From Armatimonadota bacterium (GTDB lineage Bacteria; Armatimonadota; Fimbriimonadia; Fimbriimonadales; Fimbriimonadaceae), in contig JAFDWS010000001.1 in assembly GCA_018268375.1 (NCBI GenBank), positions 586,627 to 650,626 on the forward strand: a DNA stretch of 64,000 bases, read 5' to 3'. The position numbers and the translations under genes are program-made. The notes beneath the pieces were generated by a model that searched no databases, was not told the DNA's origin, and saw only the letters and a list, made by a program, of their open reading frames with translations. This document shows, piece by piece, positions 1-10,459 of the stretch (position 1 is the first letter of the stretch; each line of letters starts with the position of its first letter).

Positions 1-2
1 TC

Positions 3-644
3 GAGACGAATCCCGAGATTTTTGAGAGGTTCATTGACGTCCTTCTTGCCTATGTCATAGTTGGACACCCTCACGCGGCCAAGCCTTACTTGCCGGAGAG
101 GAACTATTCCTTGCTATCGGACGGGGTCCGTGATGCGATGGAGCTCTTTATTGTCGGGCACGAATACGCGCACTTTATTTTGGGGCACCTGGAATCCAAC
201 ACCGACGACGGCGGACAGTTTGGGGACGTCGGACCTGAGGAACGTGAGTTATTGCTCAACTGGCAGGCCGAGTTCATGGCCGACGCGCGCGGTCTGGAGT
301 TCATGCTCGACGCAATGCTGCACCGCGGATACGATCTCGCGCTCAGTTACTGGGGAGCCGACTACTTCTTTAGTTGCATTTCTATTGTTGAGCGGGCGGT
401 ATCCATCATCAGGACGGGAGAAGTCAGCACAATGGTGAGTTCGACGCACCCGCCCTCTGAGATGAGACGAGAGTCCCTGAGACAGATCATGAAGAACTCC
501 GTGCCGCCCGAGACCTACGGCCCGCCATTAGAACTGGCGGACGGCCTTTGCCTCATCCTAGACAAGTTGTGGGAGAAATGCGTACCCGGGCTTCAAAGCC
601 TTCACAAGCGAGGGACACCTGTAGCCCCAGCGTTCTCCCAATAG
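3..644 (+). CDS. Putative zinc metallopeptidase-like protein, 5'-truncated by the window edge
   Basis: The reading frame is open from the first bases of the window, so the true start lies upstream; about 213 residues are visible. The central motif HEYAHFILGH is an HExxH zinc site, followed about 35 residues later by AEFMADARG, an ExxAD-type third-ligand helix as in gluzincin peptidases (M48 or M78-like). The flanking helices are moderately hydrophobic, but I see no clear membrane span. Function as a peptidase is inferred from the motif only; the family could not be named. It is followed by about 256 bp without a gene before clpC, so it is probably a separate transcription unit. Confidence 0.6.
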   Translation, partial: ETNPEIFERFIDVLLAYVIVGHPHAAKPYLPERNYSLLSDGVRDAMELFIVGHEYAHFILGHLESNTDDGGQFGDVGPEERELLLNWQAEFMADARGLEFMLDAMLHRGYDLALSYWGADYFFSCISIVERAVSIIRTGEVSTMVSSTHPPSEMRRESLRQIMKNSVPPETYGPPLELADGLCLILDKLWEKCVPGLQSLHKRGTPVAPAFSQ

Positions 645-900
645 CTGGCCACAGTACCTCGGGGATCGGAACCCGCGGAACAACATTCGACCCTTGACCG
701 TCAACTTTCTCGTCCCGGGAACCGATCTATAGACATAGGCCGAAAGCCAGGGGCCAGAGTGGCCGAGGGCACTCGGACACCTGAATGAGCGTCTACTAGT
801 GTGTGCGTCACCGGCATGCCCAGCGAATTACTGGGCGGGTCAGGTACCACAAGGACGAGCCGTCGCTTCCGGGTGACGGCATGGAGGAACACGAAGAACT
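645..900. other. Intergenic region upstream of clpC
   Basis: About 256 bp without a convincing gene. It contains a TTGACC box near 692 and TATAGA near 729, but their spacing is too long for one sigma-70 promoter. A short hairpin CCGAG/CTCGG lies at 763-776. I see no CIRCE element (TTAGCACTC-N9-GAGTGCTAA) and no obvious CtsR-type repeat, so control of clpC cannot be read from the sequence. The clpC leader has GGAGG about 14 bases before the ATG. Confidence 0.4.
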
Positions 901-3402
<2,502 letters not shown>

Positions 3403-3420
3403 GCCGGTCACGAAAGCAGG

Positions 3421-3456
3421 AAGAGCGGGCCTTGCAGCAATGCACGGCCCGCTCTT
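3421..3456. terminator. Bidirectional hairpin terminator between clpC and the convergent phosphoesterase gene
   Basis: AAGAGCGGGCC at 3421-3431 pairs perfectly with GGCCCGCTCTT at 3446-3456 (11 bp, 14-nt loop). It lies 19 bp after the clpC stop and before the end of the minus-strand gene at 3490. A short T-rich stretch (ATTT) follows on the plus strand. Position between convergent genes supports termination in both directions. Confidence 0.7.
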
Positions 3457-3489
3457 ATTTGTGCTCTGCAATCGACTGTGACAGGGCCA

Positions 3490-6003
3490 TCAATCGGTGT
3501 CCACGTGACCAGGCTCGTCCCACGGCCGATCCGGGTAGGGCCGAGAGCCCTTGTAGATCGAGTACCAATTGATCCGATTCACCCAGTAGAAGTCAGCTCG
3601 ATCCATTGACGACCAGTCCAAGGACATCGTCTTGTCGTACCAGTACTTGTCGAGGGCGGTCATCTGCGACTTACTCGGATTGCGCTCACCCAAGGGAACG
3701 TTGTTTGCCGCTGCGGTGTATGCCGCGAGGTCTGGCGTGTCGGTGAAGCACTCCGTGATTGGTCGCGCGATCGTGTCGAACTTCGTCATTGGCTTGAAAC
3801 CAAGCATCGTTTCAATGGACTTCAACATGTTCACTTGAGTCATGAATTCGCCGACGACCTGGCCGCGCTTCGTATAGGGTGAGGCGACCAACATGACCGA
3901 GCGGTGGCCGTCCACATGGTCCGGCCCGCCTTGGGCGTCGTCCTCGGTGACGAAGATGCACGTGTCCTTCCAGACTGCCGAGTGCGAGACGATATCCACG
4001 AGCCGGCCGAGCGCAAGGTCGTTATCGGCCTGCATGGACCGCGGCGTCGGATAAGCGGGATTGGTTCCCTCTCCGTGATCGCTTGGCAAGGACATCACGA
4101 TCAGGTTCGGCAGCGTGCCCTTCGCCACAAAACTCTTGAACTCTCGCTCAAAAACATCAATGCGGCTCTGGTCGCTCTGGATCAGCGGCCAATAGTGGTA
4201 GTCCGGGCAAAGGATCGGTTTCAGCGAGTTGACCCGTGTATGGGCCTTGTACTTGAACATGTTCCGGCCGGATTGGCGGTCGTCCCATGCTTCAAACCAG
4301 TCTTTCGGCTGTCGCGGCTCGTAAGTGGCCTGGTCGTCGCCCGCCCATTCGCCGTAGACGCGCACCGACTTCCCTGCCTTCATCGCGGCGTCCCATATAC
4401 GCCCCGAGCTGTTCAGCGCCATCGCGTCTTCCCCATCGTCGGGGTAGGTGCGCGAGTACCCGACGTAGAAGTGTTCGAGATACTCGTTGGCCATGCTCTG
4501 GTCGCACCACTGATGCCCGTCAGCGCTGTTCGTGCCGCTCACATAGGCATTGTCGAACAGGCAGAACGTTCGCGCGATCTTCCTGTGGTTCGGCATGACC
4601 GTCTCACCGAGGCTACAGAACGAGGCATCGCCGTCCCCCTCCTTCATGTCACCGAAGACTTCGTCGTAAGTTCGGTTCTCCTTGATCACGTAGATCACGT
4701 GCTTAATGGCGCCTTTGTAGACCTTGAGCTTTGGCTCGTAAGCACTCACCTTCGTGTTCCAAGAATTGAGCTCGGCCACCTTTTCGCTGTCCGCCTTCAG
4801 GTCGGTGTTCAGATCGACGACGCTCACGGTGCCCTGAAAGTCATGGGCGTTGCGGCGCGTGCCACCGGTCGTCGAGACCCTGACAGAACCGTTGCCCTTG
4901 GTGTTGACGACATAGGCAGTCCGCCCGTCTGGTGTGACTTGAATGCCCGTCGGAAAGTAGCCGGCAGGGTGGTATCCCTCGACCTTTCCCGTCTTCATGC
5001 TGATGACGCAGACCGCATTGTCTCCGCCGTTGCACGCAAGCAGTTTGTCGCCAACGATCGTCAGCTCGTTTGGCATGGCTCCGAGGATGCTTTTGCCTTG
5101 AAAAGTCATGGGCCAAGTCGCGATCATTCTAGCGGGGTTTCGCAAATCGATCACGCTGATCGAATCGCTTTGCGCATTGGCCACATAGGCCCGACTGCCC
5201 TTCGTGGCAATGCCCGTAGGATGGATGCCGACCTTGACCGTCTCCCTCGACAAGTTCTCGCCCAGTCCGATGACAGTCACCGTGCCTGTCGCCGCGCTTC
5301 CTTCTTTCGTGACCTTGATCTTGAGGTTCGCGCTCTCGTCTTGCAGGTCGGAATCGCCGGGAAGCTCTCCGCCCCAGTTACTAACGATGAGGGAGTCTCC
5401 GTCATCAGTCAGCCGACACGTGAAGGGCAGGTTGTCGGTGGCCATGAATCCCATCACCCGCCCGCTGGACAACTCGACCATCTTGACCTTGTTCTCGTTG
5501 GCGCAGGTCACGTAGAGCACTCCCCTCTTTTTGTCGACGCACATCCCGCCAGGAACAGGATTCAGCTTTCCACCTGGCTCCTTGAGCTCGATCTTCGCCC
5601 CTTTGGTGAGGACGCCATCCTTGTAGTCGAACGATTGCAGGTGACCCGCGTCGGTGCTCACGATGAGGCGCTTTCCGTCATCGACCCAGACGGCACCGTG
5701 AAAGCCTGCGCTCGCACCGATGTCGACCGAACTCCCAGGAACGGCTTCCCTTCCTCGCACCAAGAAGACCTTAGACTTAGCCACAACGGCAACCGTCGTG
5801 CCATCCGGATGGAGAGCGATGTCGCTCAACCGCTGCCCGAACGAGATCGTCCCCGGCAGCACGCGCTGGCCCGATGAGACAATGAAAGTGCCGTCGGGCT
5901 GCGGCCCCATTTTTTGCCGAGCTGGATTGAACGCGGCGATGATTCCAAGTGTCGCAAGGACAAGGGTCGTTCCGATCAGTAGCACGCGACGCATCGGGCT
6001 CAA
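3490..6003 (-). CDS. Secreted YVTN beta-propeller / phosphoesterase-family protein
   Basis: 837 residues with an N-terminal signal anchor (VLLIGTTLVLATLGIIAAF, about 7-25). Residues about 40-400 hold repeated beta-propeller blades of the YncE/YVTN type, for example IDLRNPARMIATWP and ISMKTGKVEGYHPAG. Residues about 430-760 look like the phosphoesterase (phospholipase C/alkaline-phosphatase-like) domain: IKHVIYVIKENRTYDEVFGD, then a DNAYVSGTNSADGHQW metal-site region, then FVTEDDAQGGPDHVDGHR. This arrangement is the known bifunctional YncE/alkaline phosphatase architecture. The substrate is unknown; location is periplasmic or outer surface. It stands alone, convergent with clpC and separated by 58 bp from moaE upstream on the same strand. 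Confidence 0.85.
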   Translation of the reverse strand: MSPMRRVLLIGTTLVLATLGIIAAFNPARQKMGPQPDGTFIVSSGQRVLPGTISFGQRLSDIALHPDGTTVAVVAKSKVFLVRGREAVPGSSVDIGASAGFHGAVWVDDGKRLIVSTDAGHLQSFDYKDGVLTKGAKIELKEPGGKLNPVPGGMCVDKKRGVLYVTCANENKVKMVELSSGRVMGFMATDNLPFTCRLTDDGDSLIVSNWGGELPGDSDLQDESANLKIKVTKEGSAATGTVTVIGLGENLSRETVKVGIHPTGIATKGSRAYVANAQSDSISVIDLRNPARMIATWPMTFQGKSILGAMPNELTIVGDKLLACNGGDNAVCVISMKTGKVEGYHPAGYFPTGIQVTPDGRTAYVVNTKGNGSVRVSTTGGTRRNAHDFQGTVSVVDLNTDLKADSEKVAELNSWNTKVSAYEPKLKVYKGAIKHVIYVIKENRTYDEVFGDMKEGDGDASFCSLGETVMPNHRKIARTFCLFDNAYVSGTNSADGHQWCDQSMANEYLEHFYVGYSRTYPDDGEDAMALNSSGRIWDAAMKAGKSVRVYGEWAGDDQATYEPRQPKDWFEAWDDRQSGRNMFKYKAHTRVNSLKPILCPDYHYWPLIQSDQSRIDVFEREFKSFVAKGTLPNLIVMSLPSDHGEGTNPAYPTPRSMQADNDLALGRLVDIVSHSAVWKDTCIFVTEDDAQGGPDHVDGHRSVMLVASPYTKRGQVVGEFMTQVNMLKSIETMLGFKPMTKFDTIARPITECFTDTPDLAAYTAAANNVPLGERNPSKSQMTALDKYWYDKTMSLDWSSMDRADFYWVNRINWYSIYKGSRPYPDRPWDEPGHVDTD

Positions 6004-6061
6004 GATACGCCAATCCCGCCCCGTATAGCCAGGATTTCACGAAACCAAAACAGTCGCGCGA

Positions 6062-6472
6062 CTATTCGGCGGGCTCGTAACAATGCACCCAACCCGAGTC
6101 GCCATCAGCGAAGTGTTCCTTCTTCCAAATCGGGACGCGTTTCTTGATCTCGTCAATGATGAACTCGCAAGCGGCGAACGCCTCCTTACGATGGGGCGCG
6201 GCGACTGCGATCCAGACCGCGGTCTCTCCTACCAACAGCTTCCCTGTGCGGTGCTCTGCCTCAGCCGCGATCAAGCCATACCTCTCAATGGCTTCAGCAA
6301 GGAGGTTCTCCCCCTCTTGCACGGCCATGTCGCTGAAGGCCTCGTACTCGATGGCCAGGACACTCTTGCCCATGCTGTTGTCGCGGACTTTTCCTTCGAA
6401 GACCACGAAGCCGCCCGCTAGACTGCAGTCCAGATCACGCGGACGAATGGAGACATCGGAAAGGCCGAACAC
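6062..6472 (-). CDS. moaE: Molybdopterin synthase catalytic subunit MoaE
   Basis: Large subunit of molybdopterin synthase; it converts cyclic pyranopterin monophosphate to molybdopterin using sulfur carried by MoaD. The 136 residues are slightly short for the family. Recognisable segments are GGFVVFEGKVRDNSMGKSV, LAIEYEAFSDMA, IAVAAPHRKEAFAACEFIID and the catalytic-lysine segment KKRVPIWKKEHF. Last gene of the Moco operon; its ATG is 5 bp after the moaD stop. Confidence 0.93.
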   Translation of the reverse strand: MFGLSDVSIRPRDLDCSLAGGFVVFEGKVRDNSMGKSVLAIEYEAFSDMAVQEGENLLAEAIERYGLIAAEAEHRTGKLLVGETAVWIAVAAPHRKEAFAACEFIIDEIKKRVPIWKKEHFADGDSGWVHCYEPAE

Positions 6473-6477
6473 TCCCC

Positions 6478-6717
6478 TCAGCCTCCCGACACCGGCGGCA
6501 AAAAGACCACTACGTCGCCGTCCTTCAACGGTTCTTGGGCCGGCACCCGCACGTTGTTCACGACAAACTGGAGGATCTGCCCGGAAAGTGAGAACCCATG
6601 ACGCTCCTTCAGCTCTTCGTAAAGGTCGGAAACTGTCCGCGCGTCGCTCACGGCCTGCTCTGAAGACAGCCCTCGCTCATCTCGGAGGAGGGCAAAGTAG
6701 CGAACGGATACATTCAT
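6478..6717 (-). CDS. moaD: Molybdopterin synthase sulfur-carrier subunit MoaD
   Basis: Ubiquitin-fold sulfur carrier. I place the start at 6717 (MNVSVRYFALLRDERG), which gives 79 residues, the normal MoaD size; a longer frame to 6804 would add 29 non-conserved residues inside moeA. The start overlaps the moeA stop as ATGA, which supports translational coupling. The protein ends in the obligatory Gly-Gly (VFLPPVSGG), the site of adenylation and thiocarboxylation. The activating enzyme MoeB is not in the window. Confidence 0.92.
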   Translation of the reverse strand: MNVSVRYFALLRDERGLSSEQAVSDARTVSDLYEELKERHGFSLSGQILQFVVNNVRVPAQEPLKDGDVVVFLPPVSGG

Positions 6718-7907
6718 GGCACGCTCACCCAAGGCAACATTTGAACGTTCATTAACCCGCCCTTTGGGCGCTCTGGAAAGCCGGCAGGCACGTGCGCCAG
6801 GCACGTGGCGCTGAGGAGTCCACCGATCGAGTGAGAGCCGATCGGTACCTCGGGATCGAACTCGACTCCATCGTCAAAAAGGAGGTGGCCGGGAACAAAG
6901 CAGTCTCGTTGGATGTCACCGGGGATCGGTGCTCGAGCCTGGGCACCCAGGAATCGGGCTGGCCTCCCTTGGCAACCCAACAGGTAGGGCCATACAAAGA
7001 CTGAGAACGTCACGAGCGCCGACATGGGATTTCCGGGAAGACAGAATGCGACCTGCCGCCCCTTGTGCGCAAACGCGAAGGGCTTTCCAGGCTTGACGGC
7101 AACCTTCTCAAACTCGAAGGCGAAGCCGAGGGCGCAGAGGGCGTCCTTTGCGAAGTCTCTTTCTCCTACCGATGCACCACCGCACGTCAGGAGAGTCTCA
7201 CAATCCTCCGCTAGCGCCCTCAAGGCAGCCGTCGTGCGGGCAAGGTCGTCATCGACCGTCGCCACTCGGCACTCAAATCCAGCCCGAGCCAACACGCTCC
7301 TGAGCGCCCACGAGTTAGACTCATAGAGCTGGCCCGGCAGGAGCTCTTGGCCAAGTTCGACCAGTTCGTTGCCCGTGACTAAGATGCCGACTTTCGGCGT
7401 TGACCTGACCTTAAGGTGTTTTCGGCCGAACGAAGCGGCCAAAGACACGACGGTGGGCGTCACCACTCTCCCGCGGAGCGACACGGTCTGCCCTTTGCGA
7501 ACCTCGGCCCCTTTGAGCCTCACGCCGTCGCCGGCGACGACTTCCGAGGTCAAGGTCAGATCGTGACCCGTCCGCTCCGTGTCTTCGACCATGACCACGC
7601 ATTGGGTGCCTTCGGGCAAGAGCGATCCCGTACCGACTTGGATGGCTTCGCCTGGGCCGACACTCGCGCTCGGGCTTGCAGACCCGGCGAACTGAGACCC
7701 TTTGACCTTCAGGACGGAGCCGGCGGGCAGAGGAGCTGAGAGGGCAAATCCGTCCACGGCCGAATTGTCGAAGAGCGGGATATCGAAAGGAACGGTGAAA
7801 TCCTCGGCAACCGTCAGGCCCAGGGCGTCGGCCAGATCGACCTCGACGGCAGGCCAAAGCGCGATGCGAGCGTTGATCTTGGCGAGAGCCTCGTCATAAG
7901 AGATCAA
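6714..7907 (-). CDS. moeA: Molybdopterin molybdotransferase MoeA
   Basis: Inserts molybdate into adenylated molybdopterin. The 397 residues match the family. Visible segments are FDIPLFDNSAVDGFAL (the conserved DNSAMDGYA-like motif), VGILVTGNELVELGQEL, LLTCGGASVGERDF (GGxSxG motif) and FCLPGNPMSALVTFSVFVWP. The start ATG overlaps the upstream moaC-mogA stop as ATGA, and its own stop overlaps moaD as ATGA. Confidence 0.95.
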   Translation of the reverse strand: MISYDEALAKINARIALWPAVEVDLADALGLTVAEDFTVPFDIPLFDNSAVDGFALSAPLPAGSVLKVKGSQFAGSASPSASVGPGEAIQVGTGSLLPEGTQCVVMVEDTERTGHDLTLTSEVVAGDGVRLKGAEVRKGQTVSLRGRVVTPTVVSLAASFGRKHLKVRSTPKVGILVTGNELVELGQELLPGQLYESNSWALRSVLARAGFECRVATVDDDLARTTAALRALAEDCETLLTCGGASVGERDFAKDALCALGFAFEFEKVAVKPGKPFAFAHKGRQVAFCLPGNPMSALVTFSVFVWPYLLGCQGRPARFLGAQARAPIPGDIQRDCFVPGHLLFDDGVEFDPEVPIGSHSIGGLLSATCLAHVPAGFPERPKGGLMNVQMLPWVSVP

Positions 7908-8803
7908 TGCCCGCCTCCTCGGAGAATGTGCCGGGCGTGAAGGAGGTGGGGAAAGAGGGCGTCCACGGCGTCGTTCACCGCGGAGGTCGAGCCTGGCAAG
8001 GCAACAACCACGGTTTGGCCCACAATGCCCGCCACGCTACGCGAAAGCATGGCGGTCGGCGTACGGTCTTGCCCGTAGCCCCTCAGTTGCTCTTCGACGC
8101 CCGGCAATCGTCGTTCGAGCAGCGGTGAGACCGCCTCCGGAGTAACGTCCCTCGGGCCAAGCCCCGTCCCGCCGGTGAGAAAGACAAAGTCCAACCCTTG
8201 GCCAGCCAGGGCACTGACGCTCGCTTGGATCGCGTCTCCCTCGTCGGGTACGACGTCCATAGCGCATGAGCGGCCCCCATGGGCAGCAAGGCCGGACTCG
8301 AGGGCCTTCCCGGATTTGTCCTCGAACTTGCCGGCCGAGACCGAGTCCGAAACCACGACGATGCCGAACGTCCAGCCCTCCAGCCTCTCGTAGTTCGATT
8401 TCCCGCCGGTCTTTTCGAGCAACCGGATCGAACTGATCTCCAGGTCGTCATCGATCATCTTGAGGATGTCGTACAGGTTAAGGGCGGCTGCTGCCGCTCC
8501 TGCCAGCGCCTCCATCTCAACACCGGTCTTGTAGATCGTCTTGACCCTCACGTCGACTGTGATCTGGCTTTCGGCCAGTTCAAACGAGACGTCGACATGC
8601 TCGACCGGTAGGGGATGGCAGTAAGGAATGAGTTGAGGCGCGTTCTTGACCGCCATGACGGCGGCTACTTTGGCGACGGGGAGGGGGTCTCCTTTGGGCA
8701 CTCTGCCTTCACGAATAGCAAGGATGGAGCCGGGCGACACGGTGACAACGGCCCGAGCGTGGGCTGTGCGAAGGGTCGTCACCTTGGCCGAGACGTCCCT
8801 CAT
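7904..8803 (-). CDS. moaC-mogA: Bifunctional MoaC-MogA/MoaB fusion for molybdenum cofactor synthesis
   Basis: One 299-residue protein carries two enzymes. Residues about 1-140 are MoaC, cyclic pyranopterin monophosphate synthase: MRDVSAKVTTLRTA, LIPYCHPLPVEHVDV, KTGVEMEALAGAAAAALN and YDILKMIDDDLEI. Residues about 145-299 are MogA/MoaB, molybdopterin adenylyltransferase: GIVVVSDSVSAGKFEDKSG, FLTGGTGLGPRDVTPEA and VALPGSTSAVNDAV. I chose the ATG at 8803, which overlaps the moaA stop as ATGA; the longer frame to 8872 has no MoaC-like sequence. Such fusions are known in several phyla. It joins the second step with the adenylation step. Confidence 0.94.
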   Translation of the reverse strand: MRDVSAKVTTLRTAHARAVVTVSPGSILAIREGRVPKGDPLPVAKVAAVMAVKNAPQLIPYCHPLPVEHVDVSFELAESQITVDVRVKTIYKTGVEMEALAGAAAAALNLYDILKMIDDDLEISSIRLLEKTGGKSNYERLEGWTFGIVVVSDSVSAGKFEDKSGKALESGLAAHGGRSCAMDVVPDEGDAIQASVSALAGQGLDFVFLTGGTGLGPRDVTPEAVSPLLERRLPGVEEQLRGYGQDRTPTAMLSRSVAGIVGQTVVVALPGSTSAVNDAVDALFPHLLHARHILRGGGH

Positions 8804-9837
8804 CCGCCGATCTGCACCATCGCTTTGTCGTCGCTGCCGATCCACTTCTCCATGGATGGATGCCCTGCCCACTTGCCTTGCAGGCCAACGTGGATCGATT
8901 CAGCCAAATCTTCGTCGGACGCTCCCGCCCTCATCGCGTCTCGGAGGCTCTCCTTCGCGGCCAAAAAGAGGCAAGTTTTCAGCCTGCCTTCCGCCGTCAA
9001 CCGCACCCGGTTACAAGTGCGGCAGAAGTCGTCCGTGACGGAGGTTACAAAGCCGACAGTCCCGCCACTATCCCCGATCGCAAACTCCTTGGCAACGGCG
9101 CTCGGTTCTGTCTCAATCGGCAGGAGGTCTCTTCTCTCTGCGATGCGCCGCTTCATCTCCGCATACGGCAACACGTGGTCGCGGTTCCAACCGTTGCCGA
9201 GGAACGGCATGAACTCGATGAAGCGAACATGACTTTGGGTGGCGGCGGCGTAGTCGACGAAGTCGATGATTTCGTCGTCGTTGACTCCATTGATCACCAC
9301 CACGTTGACCTTCAGAGTCTCGAACCCAGCTTGGCGCGCGGCCGCAAGGCCCTCAAGCACCGGCTCGATCTTCGCGCCCCGTGTGATCTCGGAGAATCGC
9401 TCGGGCCGCAACGAGTCCATGCTGACGTTGAGCCCGTCCAGTCCTGCTCCCCGATACTCCCCCGCCCTTGCCGCAAGCGTGGATCCATTGGTCGTCATGT
9501 GGAGCGACTTGATCCCGGGCACGCCCTTGATGTCTCGGATGAGGTCGGTCAAACCCTTTCGCACCGTCGGCTCTCCACCAGTCAAGCGCACCTTGTCGAT
9601 GCCCAGCCTGGCGAACACCTTGACGAGTCGCACAACTTCCTCTAGGGTCAAGACCTCGGAGCGCGGAATCCACTCCATCTCCACCGTCGGCATGCAATAG
9701 ACGCAGCGAAAGTTGCAACGGTCGGTCAACGACACGCGCAAATAAGTGTGCCTTCGGCCGAACTTGTCCTCTAACGGCCGCCAGACCTGCGTGTCTGAAT
9801 TCACTTTCGTCAGGATATCCAACTCCTTCTCGTTCAT
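8800..9837 (-). CDS. moaA: GTP 3',8-cyclase MoaA (radical SAM)
   Basis: Radical SAM enzyme for the first committed step of Moco synthesis, converting GTP to 3',8-cyclo-GTP. The 345 residues contain the N-terminal cluster motif CNFRCVYC (CxxxCxxC) and a second C-terminal cluster motif FCRTCNRVRLTAEGRLKTC. LTGGEPTVRKG is the SAM-binding GGEP motif. The protein ends in Gly-Gly (MVQIGG), as MoaA proteins usually do. The ATG is 7 bp downstream of the mobA-like stop, within the operon. Confidence 0.96.
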   Translation of the reverse strand: MNEKELDILTKVNSDTQVWRPLEDKFGRRHTYLRVSLTDRCNFRCVYCMPTVEMEWIPRSEVLTLEEVVRLVKVFARLGIDKVRLTGGEPTVRKGLTDLIRDIKGVPGIKSLHMTTNGSTLAARAGEYRGAGLDGLNVSMDSLRPERFSEITRGAKIEPVLEGLAAARQAGFETLKVNVVVINGVNDDEIIDFVDYAAATQSHVRFIEFMPFLGNGWNRDHVLPYAEMKRRIAERRDLLPIETEPSAVAKEFAIGDSGGTVGFVTSVTDDFCRTCNRVRLTAEGRLKTCLFLAAKESLRDAMRAGASDEDLAESIHVGLQGKWAGHPSMEKWIGSDDKAMVQIGG

Positions 9838-9844
9838 CTGAGGC

Positions 9845-10417
9845 TTAGGTCAAACGCGCTGACACGGCTGCGAACTCCTCTGGCGTCCTTACCGGGACAC
9901 AAGCCTCCGGATCAATGCCGGCCTCCTCCAACGCTGAGGCCTCGACCCGCTCTACCCAGAGCGTATCGGTCCAAGACAGGAGGCTATGGCGTTCTTCGGC
10001 GACCACCGTTTGGATCATCGAGAAGGCCTCTGACCGGTAGAGAGCGCAAAGGGGCATGGAGCCGCCGTTCACGAACGGGACGACCGCATTTGCGCTTGCG
10101 TCGGCCAGGATGCGTTGTTCGAGGAACGTCACGATCCCGGGATCGAACAGAGGCATGTCACAAGCAGCGACAAAGACGAGCCGAGCCAGCGGGTGGAACT
10201 GGGCAAGCGCGCTCAGGGTTCCTTCGCACCCCTCGTCGCTCAAGAACGAGCAACCTTGGACAGCGCGCTTTCCGATGACTGTCACCCTCTCGACAACGGT
10301 GGCCAGCAGTCTCGCCATCCGCTCGGCAAGCGGTTCACCACCGACAATATAGTCGCAGCCGTGAAACGACATCCGGCTGACCCGGCCCCCGGTCAGCAAC
10401 ACGGCCTCGAGTCTCAT
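9845..10417 (-). CDS. MobA-like nucleotidyltransferase with atypical active-site loop
   Basis: 190 residues with the MobA/GT-A fold pattern: LLTGGRVSRMS at the N-terminus, FVAACDMPLFDP (metal-binding Asp strand) in the middle and VPFVNGGSMPLCALYR afterwards. MobA attaches GMP to molybdopterin to give the guanine dinucleotide cofactor. The usual loop GGxSxRMGxDK is altered here: SRMSFHGCDY lacks the Gly-x-Asp-Lys that normally binds the nucleotide phosphates. It may be a diverged or inactive MobA. First structural gene of the Moco operon, 42 bp after the SARP regulator stop. Confidence 0.75.
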   Translation of the reverse strand: MRLEAVLLTGGRVSRMSFHGCDYIVGGEPLAERMARLLATVVERVTVIGKRAVQGCSFLSDEGCEGTLSALAQFHPLARLVFVAACDMPLFDPGIVTFLEQRILADASANAVVPFVNGGSMPLCALYRSEAFSMIQTVVAEERHSLLSWTDTLWVERVEASALEEAGIDPEACVPVRTPEEFAAVSARLT

Positions 10418-10459
10418 ATCTCATTGTCCCTCGGATATGGCGCTGACGCCAAACGAGGA

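Noticed and set aside
748..780. tRNA-like stretch (GGCCGAGGGCACTCGG)
   Set aside because: It resembles part of a D-arm of tRNA-Leu/Ser, but no acceptor stem, anticodon arm or T-loop (GTTCGA) can be found around it.
645..900. Heat-shock operator before clpC
   Set aside because: No CIRCE inverted repeat and no CtsR-type heptad repeat could be found; the TTGACC and TATAGA boxes are badly spaced.
3904..5877. 657-codon plus-strand ORF
   Set aside because: It lies entirely antisense to the phosphoesterase gene, which has recognisable domains and a signal peptide; the plus-strand translation has no domain and is a GC-bias shadow.
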